The position numbers and the translations under genes were made by a program. Source: Meishania litoralis (lineage in GTDB: Bacteria; Bacteroidota; Bacteroidia; Flavobacteriales; Flavobacteriaceae). From it: DNA of 64,000 bases. The notes beneath the pieces were generated by a model. The model did not search any database and had not been told where the DNA came from. It saw only the letters and a list, made by a program, of their open reading frames with translations. Shown here one piece after another: positions 58,240 to 64,000 of this stretch. Position 1 is the stretch's first letter; each line of letters begins with the position of its first letter. The DNA is taken from positions 558,001-622,000 of the forward strand of contig NZ_JBHFPV010000002.1 in the NCBI RefSeq assembly GCF_042611095.1, written 5' to 3'.

Positions 58240-59973
58240 CTATTTGCCCACAACCCTGAAAATCCAGGTTTTATCTTGATAGCGTCCATCAAACTTACTA
58301 TCTCTCGCCTTTCTGGCCTCGGTCATGGTGTCATATCGCTTCAAGTAAACATAATTATAATTATTCAAGCTTCTTAAGAACGACTTTGGCTCTAGGCCTC
58401 TTCGGGTCAAGTCTTTCATAAAGGCATCGAAATACTTTTTGGTGCCGAATACGTTCGTGATCAAATAGTAGCCAGGTTCAAGTCCATCCTCGGTATTTAC
58501 CTCCTCATATTTCTCTCCGTCCTGAGGTCTATCCGCTGGATCTACTTCAACGACTTCCTCTTGTTCCACAGCTTTTTCTTCTTCGGCCTTTTTAGCAACC
58601 TCCGCTTCTGCAATTCTTACCTGCGTCAACGAATCGATTTCTCGTTTGGCCCTTAGTCGTTCTGCCTCGGCCAAGGCTTCGGCCTTGGCGATCGAATCCT
58701 GTTTGCGTAATTGTTCTTGACGTTGCTTCTCTGCCAATGCCTCGGCTTCCCTTACTTTGTTTATAGAATCTTGTTTTCTTTGTTGTTCCCTTTGCAGGGC
58801 AATGACTTCTTTGTTGTTTCTCTCGATCAGGTCAAGTGAATCCTTGATTCTTTTCTGACGTTCTTCCAATTCTTTTTTCCTATCGATGTCTTGTTGTTTC
58901 TTAGCAAGGTCGAGCGAGTCCTTCGTTCTTTTCGCCTTTTCCTTCGCCAGTTTCTCCTGTTCCTTCTCAGCAAGTCTTTGGGCCTTCTCCTCTTCCTTGG
59001 CCAATTTCTTCTCTAATTTTTCATCTTCAACATCCTCATCCGCAACTGCATTTTCTTCTATTTCTTTATCCGATTTCATAAAACGATAGGCCGCAAGTAC
59101 CTCAAATGTGGGATCCTTACCGCTTAAATCATTACCCATGCCCAGCTCCATTAAAGCACCTATGGAAACACGTTTAAAAAACCTTCCCCCACCTCCGAAT
59201 GAGATTCCATAAAAGTTATTATAACCTGCTTGCGCCCAAAATTTTTCGGTCGAAAGCAAGGTTGTTAGTCCGATCTGCGCATCATTATCGGGAATGGACT
59301 TATAATATACCATCGGCCTTAAAACGGTTTCTTTAAAATTGAAAAGGCCCAACGGAAAGGCATAGGAAGCCAAGGCCGTATAGATTCTATCCTCTGGCTT
59401 TGAATGTCTTTCATTGGTTGTGAAATTGTAGTCAAAAAGGTTCTCGGAAGCAATGCCAACGCTAAACCTATCCAAAGAAAAAAGAAGCCCCGGAGCCATT
59501 TGCAGTACGAAATCATCGGTTATCACCAGTTGGGGAAGCTGTATCTGCGGGTCTGGTTGAAATCTATCATCTGATAATTTTTGCTTGAAACCGAAAAGGT
59601 TCAGGCCCAAAGCCAACGTTGCCCTTTCGTTGATTTCCATTACATAGGAATAATTCAATACCCCTCCCGTATTGAGAAATATACCCGTATTATGCTGATA
59701 AAACCCAGCGCCCGCCACAGAACTTTCATTCAGCTTGTGCGTATAGTTCAAAAACAAGGTCGTTGGATCTGCATCTGGCGATTGCCATTGCCAACGCGAC
59801 CATACGGCAATAGAACTCGGATTGTTCGCTGTCAATGAAAATGCAGGATGAAAAAAACTCGAATTATATTCTGTAAGATTGTGCTGTCGAAGGTCTACGG
59901 GCAAGGTGACATCTTGCGCCCGTACGACAAACAAGAGGAATAGGAAAAGTATTGTAGGTAGTGTTCTCAGCAT
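58240..59973 (-). CDS. PorP/SprF-like outer-membrane protein fused to coiled coil and SPOR-like domain
   Basis: 577 aa, ATG at 59973. A signal peptide (MLRTLPTILFLFLLFVVRAQ) leads into a PorP/SprF barrel (about 22-300: LRQHNLTEYNSSFFHPAFSLTANNPSS, SFGGGGRFFKRVSIGALMELG), the type IX secretion/gliding membrane family. Then follows a long charged coiled coil (about 305-470) with a recurring [KRQI]DS[LI] motif, an acidic linker and a SPOR-like domain (about 500-577: GYYLITNVFGTKKYFDAFMK, LNNYNYVYLKRYDTMTEARK). Usual PorP/SprF proteins are near 310 aa and lack the extension. It could tether the barrel to peptidoglycan. Confidence 0.85.
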   Translation of the reverse strand: MLRTLPTILFLFLLFVVRAQDVTLPVDLRQHNLTEYNSSFFHPAFSLTANNPSSIAVWSRWQWQSPDADPTTLFLNYTHKLNESSVAGAGFYQHNTGIFLNTGGVLNYSYVMEINERATLALGLNLFGFKQKLSDDRFQPDPQIQLPQLVITDDFVLQMAPGLLFSLDRFSVGIASENLFDYNFTTNERHSKPEDRIYTALASYAFPLGLFNFKETVLRPMVYYKSIPDNDAQIGLTTLLSTEKFWAQAGYNNFYGISFGGGGRFFKRVSIGALMELGMGNDLSGKDPTFEVLAAYRFMKSDKEIEENAVADEDVEDEKLEKKLAKEEEKAQRLAEKEQEKLAKEKAKRTKDSLDLAKKQQDIDRKKELEERQKRIKDSLDLIERNNKEVIALQREQQRKQDSINKVREAEALAEKQRQEQLRKQDSIAKAEALAEAERLRAKREIDSLTQVRIAEAEVAKKAEEEKAVEQEEVVEVDPADRPQDGEKYEEVNTEDGLEPGYYLITNVFGTKKYFDAFMKDLTRRGLEPKSFLRSLNNYNYVYLKRYDTMTEARKARDSKFDGRYQDKTWIFRVVGK

Positions 59974-60159
59974 ATGCAAAAAAAACGAAAAACCTTAAGT
60001 TTTACATACTATTTTGCGATTATTTTAGTTAGAGTAAAAGAAAAATAATCAAATACCCCGAAAATAGCCATCAAACAGTGCATTACATCGATCAGCCCCT
60101 ATAAAGGTTTATGCTGACAAATGTTAATAAAACTGCAAAAAACTACTAAAAAGCATTCA

Positions 60160-60711
60160 ATGAAACGAAGTTTCACCATGTTCATCGGTTGCCTGATATT
60201 AATATTGGCCAGCTGTAAGGAAGATAAAAAAATCGCTGTAGATTTCAACCCGCCCACAGTTTCGACCTTCTACTTCATTCGACATGCCGAGAAGGATAGA
60301 TCCAATCCTGAAAATCAAGATCCAGAACTAAATCAGGCCGGTCTGGGCCGTGCCATGCACTGGGCAGAAATTCTTAACGATGTAAGACTTGATGCCATTT
60401 ATACCACTGATTTTGAGCGTACATCAATGACGGCCGCGCCAACATCTGTGAAACAAGATATTACCGTTCAATATTATGACCCTGAAATTATTGATATTGA
60501 GCAATTTAAAGCAGACAACTTGAATAGAAATGTTCTTGTAGTCGGACATAGTAATACTACGCCTGCTTTGGTCAATAAAATGATAGGTGAAGACAAGTAC
60601 CCTGATATTGACGATCATGAGAACGGCAAACTTTTCATCGTTCAAATTGTCAATGGCAAGACCACCGATATGCAATTGACGTTCAACTGCAGTTGCCCTA
60701 CTCGAGAGTAA
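60160..60711 (+). CDS. Histidine phosphatase family lipoprotein (SixA-like)
   Basis: 183 aa from the ATG at 60160, which gives a lipoprotein signal MKRSFTMFIGCLILILASC; a start at 60121 would bury it. The RHAEKDR motif carries the phosphohistidine His, and VVGHSN supplies the second catalytic His; TTDFERTSMTA fits the third conserved block. Compact like SixA phosphatases. Periplasmic or surface anchored; the substrate is unknown. Its 3' end overlaps the convergent DUF6503 gene by 14 bp. Confidence 0.9.
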   Translation: MKRSFTMFIGCLILILASCKEDKKIAVDFNPPTVSTFYFIRHAEKDRSNPENQDPELNQAGLGRAMHWAEILNDVRLDAIYTTDFERTSMTAAPTSVKQDITVQYYDPEIIDIEQFKADNLNRNVLVVGHSNTTPALVNKMIGEDKYPDIDDHENGKLFIVQIVNGKTTDMQLTFNCSCPTRE

Positions 60712-61435
60712 TATTTTTTAATTCGATTTTAGAAAGCAGTTTAAGTTTGCCCGCCATAAGCAAGCTATCGATGTCATAAATCGAATGCAGCGGGTCTTCT
60801 GGTTCGTAGTTGTTGTAATCGACAAACCGTATGCCTCCTATCGACCTTTCATTGTAAGCTTCGCGAAATCTCATTCCGCCTCCATCCACATGAAACTCAT
60901 AAGCTAAAAAATCGGGTTTAAAAGTGTCGGCATTAAACCAATACACATAAATATCGTCAAAATCCTTACCGCCACCTTTTTGATCAAATGTTACCTTGAC
61001 CTTGTAATAATCTTGCCCCTCTATGGCAACTTTTTCCAGTAATTCTTTGTTCACGGCCGCGTCGTTCAAGCCAAAGGGCAAATAGGCGAAATAATGGACG
61101 GAATTTACCGAGTTTGCATATTTATTGGCCAAGGTATCGTGCAGAACCACCAGACTATCGTTGATATATCTTTCAAATTTATGAGGATGGCGTACATCCA
61201 CAACGACCGAAGAGTCCGCGGTAATAACGCGCTTAAGTATTCGTTGGCCCTTGGTAACATCGAGGGTATATGTAATATCCCTAAAATCAAAGGAAATGTT
61301 ACTGGTCTTGTACAGATCGCCCCCGCAGACCTCGATACTTTTGTCAACGATTTGCTGCGCCGTTAATAAACTATCCTTTTTTTGCCTACAGGAAAAAAGC
61401 AATATGAAGAACAATAGTAGAGCGTATTTTTTCAT
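60698..61435 (-). CDS. DUF6503 family lipoprotein
   Basis: 245 aa from the ATG at 61435 (lipoprotein signal MKKYALLLFFILLFSC). The body, beginning AQQIVDKSIEVCGGDLYKTSNISFDFRDITYTL, with FAYLPFGLNDAAV and GQDYYKVKVTFDQKGGGKDFDDIYVYWFNADT, matches an outer-membrane-lipoprotein carrier-like (LolA/DUF6503) fold. Function unknown. The last 14 bases overlap those of the histidine phosphatase gene on the other strand. Confidence 0.85.
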   Translation of the reverse strand: MKKYALLLFFILLFSCRQKKDSLLTAQQIVDKSIEVCGGDLYKTSNISFDFRDITYTLDVTKGQRILKRVITADSSVVVDVRHPHKFERYINDSLVVLHDTLANKYANSVNSVHYFAYLPFGLNDAAVNKELLEKVAIEGQDYYKVKVTFDQKGGGKDFDDIYVYWFNADTFKPDFLAYEFHVDGGGMRFREAYNERSIGGIRFVDYNNYEPEDPLHSIYDIDSLLMAGKLKLLSKIELKNITLE

Positions 61436-61540
61436 CTTTGATTTTGTTAGTAGTTCGATTAAAGACACTTATCTTACTTCAAATAAGTAAATATTTTAAA
61501 GCAAAACCAAAATGAAGCACCATTGGCAACATTTTGTTTT

Positions 61541-61548
61541 TATTTTTG
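61541..61548 (+). promoter_or_regulatory. smpB -7 box
   Basis: TATTTTTG (61541-61548) matches TAnnTTTG exactly. A TTG at 61523-61525 lies 15 bp upstream, shorter than the usual spacer. The expected transcription start is only a few bases before the ATG at 61556, so smpB may be leaderless. Confidence 0.45.
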
Positions 61549-61555
61549 CTGCCCG

Positions 61556-62017
61556 ATGCAACAAAATGTGAATATAAAAAATAAGAAGGCTCGATTCGAA
61601 TACGAATTGCTGGACAAGTACACGGCCGGAATCGTGCTTTCGGGAACCGAAATAAAATCAATACGTTTAAGCAAGGCCGCAATAGCAGAGAGTTTTTGCG
61701 AGTTCAATGAGCACGGGGAGCTTTTTATCATCAATATGCAGATCGATGAATATTCGCATGGCACCCATTACAACCATAGACCCAAGGCAGAGCGCAAACT
61801 CTTGCTCAACAAACAAGAACTTAAAAAACTTCGAAAAGAAGTCACTACTTCGGGATATACGATTATTCCCTTAAACCTCTTTCTGAACGAACGAGGACTC
61901 GCCAAATTGACCATAGCTCTCGCCAAGGGAAAAAAACTATACGATAAACGCGAAACCATAAGGGATCGCGATAACAAGAGGAATTTGGATAGGATCAAGA
62001 AAAACTTCAACAACTAG
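61556..62017 (+). CDS. smpB: SsrA-binding protein SmpB
   Basis: 153 aa from the ATG at 61556, the normal SmpB N-terminus (NVNIKNKKARFEYELLDKYTAGIVLSGTEIKSIR). Also SFCEFNEHGELFIINMQIDEYSHGTHYNHRPKAERKLLLNK (split) and the basic tail GKKLYDKRETIRDRDNKRNLDRI that docks in the ribosome decoding centre. It partners tmRNA in rescuing stalled ribosomes. tmRNA itself is not seen in the window. An upstream in-frame extension is not supported. Confidence 0.97.
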   Translation: MQQNVNIKNKKARFEYELLDKYTAGIVLSGTEIKSIRLSKAAIAESFCEFNEHGELFIINMQIDEYSHGTHYNHRPKAERKLLLNKQELKKLRKEVTTSGYTIIPLNLFLNERGLAKLTIALAKGKKLYDKRETIRDRDNKRNLDRIKKNFNN

Positions 62018-62107
62018 ATCCGGGCTTGATGGTTCTTCCCAAAAATCCTATTCTTTGTTAAGGTATTCTTTTGTAATTTGTTGTCATAAAATCAACTGGT
62101 CACTATC

Positions 62108-63574
62108 ATGAAAGACGACAAAGACAAAAAACCGGGCAATTCAAGAAGAAAATTTATCAAGCAAGGAGCAATGGCTTCCTCTATTTTCATAGTTCCCAGG
62201 CATGTTTTGGGAGGAGTAGGGTACGTTGCGCCCAGTGACCGTTTAGCCTTGGCGGCCATCGGTGCCGGAGGCAAAGGAGCCAGCGACATCAAGAACGCCT
62301 CGGTCAACGGTCGCGAAAAAGTAGTTGCACTCTGTGACGTCGATTTTTCAGGTTCGGCCAAGCGGTCAGTAGAAAATTTTCCGAAGGCCAAGTTATTTGA
62401 CGACTACCGTGTGATGTTGGACAAAAAGAAAAACATCGATGCGGTAACGATCTCTACGCCCGATCATGTTCATGGTCCGGCCGCCAAATATGCTATGGAA
62501 CGCGGCATTCACGTTTATGTTCAAAAACCGATGACACATAATATCAGGGAAGCTCGAATGCTTACCGAAATGGCCCGTGAAAAGAAGATAGTGACCCAAA
62601 TGGGGAATCAAGGAGGTTCGAATCCACTTTTGAATATGGTACAAAATTGGATCGATACCGATGCGGTCGGGGCCATTTCAAAAGTCCAGGTATGGACCAA
62701 CCGCCCCGTATGGCCCCAAGGAGGCGCAATGCCCGCTCCTGACCCAAGTTCAAAGCCATCGGCACTAAATTGGGATCTATGGTTGGGGCCGGCGCCGTTC
62801 AAGGAATATACTCCTAATCTACATCCTTTTAGTTGGAGAGGATGGTGGGATTACGGCACAGGGGCCCTTGGCGATGTCGGATGCCATTTGATAGACATTC
62901 CATTCCGCACTTTAGGCCTTAAATATCCGACCGATGCCGAATGTAGTGTGGGGTCGGTGTTCTCTCAAATGTGGAGTCCTGATTATCACCCTGAAGGCTG
63001 TCCTGCCTCTTCGTTCATCACATTGCATTTCGATGCGACCGAAAAAAGCAAGTCGCCCATAGAAATGACGTGGAGCGACGGTGGTATTCGTCCTTCACAC
63101 CCAGATATCATTCCCGCCGACCATGACATAGGAGGAAAGAACAGTGCGAACGGTGTATTGATAATCGGTGAAAAAGGAATCATTTCGACGAACATCAACG
63201 ATAGCTCTCCGATTATGCCGAAGCTGTATTTAAACGACGGCACTACCGACTTTGGCCCCGAAATCGAGGATAACGAGGAACCCGAATATGGCCACCAACG
63301 TAAATGGGTCGATGCCTGTAAGGCAGGCTTCGGAAGTGAAGAACATTTAGGTTTGACTTCTTCCTTCGATTATGCCGGACCTATGACCGAGACCGTATTG
63401 ATGGGCAACTTGGCCATTCGCTCGTATTTGCTCCGCAGGGAAAACGAAAAAAACCAAATGGAGTTCTTCGGCCGCAAAAAATTGTTATGGGACGGCGAAA
63501 ATATGCGCATTACCAATCTTGAAGAAGCCAATCAATTTGTTGGAAGAACCTACCGTGATGGGTTTGTTGTTTAA
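62108..63574 (+). CDS. Tat-exported Gfo/Idh/MocA family oxidoreductase
   Basis: 488 aa. Twin-arginine signal SRRKFIKQGAMASSIFIVP at about 12-30. The Rossmann domain has DRLALAAIGAGGKGASDIKNA, the ALCDVD turn and GIHVYVQKPMTHNIREARML (QKP in place of EKP). The C-terminal sheet includes GTGALGDVGCHLIDIPFRTLGL, the D-x-G-x-H type motif. It belongs to the long subgroup common in Bacteroidota and Planctomycetota. Likely sugar or cyclitol oxidation in the periplasm with tightly bound NAD(P); substrate unknown. Related to, but not a close copy of, the enzyme at 16030. Confidence 0.9.
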   Translation: MKDDKDKKPGNSRRKFIKQGAMASSIFIVPRHVLGGVGYVAPSDRLALAAIGAGGKGASDIKNASVNGREKVVALCDVDFSGSAKRSVENFPKAKLFDDYRVMLDKKKNIDAVTISTPDHVHGPAAKYAMERGIHVYVQKPMTHNIREARMLTEMAREKKIVTQMGNQGGSNPLLNMVQNWIDTDAVGAISKVQVWTNRPVWPQGGAMPAPDPSSKPSALNWDLWLGPAPFKEYTPNLHPFSWRGWWDYGTGALGDVGCHLIDIPFRTLGLKYPTDAECSVGSVFSQMWSPDYHPEGCPASSFITLHFDATEKSKSPIEMTWSDGGIRPSHPDIIPADHDIGGKNSANGVLIIGEKGIISTNINDSSPIMPKLYLNDGTTDFGPEIEDNEEPEYGHQRKWVDACKAGFGSEEHLGLTSSFDYAGPMTETVLMGNLAIRSYLLRRENEKNQMEFFGRKKLLWDGENMRITNLEEANQFVGRTYRDGFVV

Positions 63575-63634
63575 TGATATGGTCAAGAGTGGCGTTATAT
63601 GCGCGTTCCTCCTTTGAAGATTATAATGAAAAGC

Positions 63635-64000
63635 TTAGTTTTTATCTTCTAACATAGGTACGAAACGAAAGACCCCTAATTCCTTTTTCTCGAACTCCTT
63701 CTCAGATGTTCGTATATATAGAGTCATGGTTTGGTCATCTTCGCCCACGGGTATAACCAACCTGCCCCCCATTTTCAACTGCGACAATAGGGATTTCGGG
63801 GTCTCAGGCGCTCCAGCGGTCACAATAATACCATCAAAAGGGGCTTCTTCGGGCAAACCTTTATAACCATCTCCGAAGATGGACTTTTTAGGGCGATAAC
63901 CCATTTTCTTGAAAAATATATTTGTCTTTTTAAAGAGCTCTATTTGACGTTCAATGGTAAAAACCTTGGCTTTCAATGCCAATAATATTGCTGTCTGGTA
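63635..64000 (-). CDS. pcm: Protein-L-isoaspartate O-methyltransferase, C-terminal part (cut by window end)
   Basis: The visible 121 residues begin YQTAILLALKAKVFTIERQIELF, the start of the S-adenosylmethionine fold just after the expected GSGYQ motif, and continue with GDGYKGLPEEAPFDGIIVTAGAPETP and LKMGGRLVIPVG, all typical of Pcm. The 5' part lies beyond position 64000, so the missing N-terminal third is a window artefact. The enzyme repairs isoaspartyl residues in damaged proteins. Confidence 0.93.
   Translation of the reverse strand, partial: YQTAILLALKAKVFTIERQIELFKKTNIFFKKMGYRPKKSIFGDGYKGLPEEAPFDGIIVTAGAPETPKSLLSQLKMGGRLVIPVGEDDQTMTLYIRTSEKEFEKKELGVFRFVPMLEDKN

Noticed and set aside
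58886..59089. Hydrophobic Ser/Phe-rich frame opposite the coiled coil of the PorP/SprF fusion
   Set aside because: It is the complement of Lys/Glu-rich codons, which gives Phe/Leu/Ser runs; no start signal or homology.
62615..62625. GGTTCGAATCC, which looks like a tRNA T-loop arm
   Set aside because: It lies inside the oxidoreductase reading frame (encoding GGSNPL) and no acceptor stem, D-arm or anticodon arm can be folded around it.
1..64000. CRISPR array, prophage, insertion sequence, rRNA or tRNA
   Set aside because: No regularly spaced repeat array, phage structural gene, transposase or integrase, and no rRNA or tRNA signature was found on either strand.

Overview
The window looks like chromosomal DNA of a marine-type flavobacterium (phylum Bacteroidota, family Flavobacteriaceae). 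Supporting signs are a PorP/SprF-type outer-membrane protein of the gliding/type IX secretion world, many lipoproteins with short flavobacterial signal peptides, menaquinone genes, a YtxJ-type bacillithiol-linked protein, TPR-containing histidine kinases next to LytTR or LuxR regulators, DUF2853 and DUF4252 proteins, and promoters with the Bacteroidota TAnnTTTG -7 box. Gene density is high, with no rRNA, tRNA, CRISPR array, phage or recognisable transposase. One RNA gene, the small SRP RNA, is present. Genus-level identity cannot be fixed by eye.

Layout. 0.1-9.7 kb (minus strand): menaquinone genes menI-like, menF, menD, DUF2853, cvfB, a SPOR-like membrane protein and menA, followed by a LytTR response regulator and a TPR histidine kinase. 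9.8-18.8 kb: a serine hydrolase and two GNAT acetyltransferases, two exported proteins, dnaK, a Tat-exported oxidoreductase and L-serine ammonia-lyase. 18.9-22.3 kb: a clearly AT-richer island (ASCH lipoprotein, HxlR regulator, DJ-1/PfpI lipoprotein, small beta-barrel, F420-type NADP oxidoreductase) bracketed by a 9-bp inverted repeat. 22.3-36 kb: panB-lspA-rluA, DMT exporter, leuA-leuB, TlpA lipoprotein, pheT, fasciclin protein. 36-45.4 kb: ABC-F protein, cysteine-less TlpA-like lipoprotein, transaldolase, SDR, ffs (SRP RNA), glutaminyl cyclase-like, thioesterase, beta-helix lipoprotein. 45.5-50.2 kb: a compact signalling cluster. 50.2-64 kb: glyA, fahA, ytxJ, clpB, a TetR regulator, the PorP/SprF-SPOR fusion, smpB, a second Tat oxidoreductase and a pcm gene cut by the window edge.

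Most interesting. (1) dnaK and clpB, 39 kb apart and on opposite strands, each carry a GACA-N3-TGTC palindrome at nearly the same distance (75 and 73 nt) from the start codon, a candidate heat-shock operator. (2) The 45.5-50.2 kb cluster combines a LytTR regulator with a receiver lacking both the phospho-acceptor Asp and the conserved Lys, a 57-residue lipopeptide gene, a TPR histidine kinase, a LuxR regulator and an unrecognised protein preceded by a 20-bp-phased direct repeat. It reads like a peptide-sensing regulatory island, but that role is inference. (3) Helically phased direct repeats (21, 21, 20 bp) lie in the long leader between the other LytTR regulator and its kinase. (4) The ABC-F protein has one intact and one degenerate composite ATP site.

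TTG starts are used by several clearly real genes (menA, both LytTR regulators, sdaA). Where a TTG or upstream ATG gave an implausible N-terminus, I moved the start to the ATG that fits the family or a signal peptide and said so.
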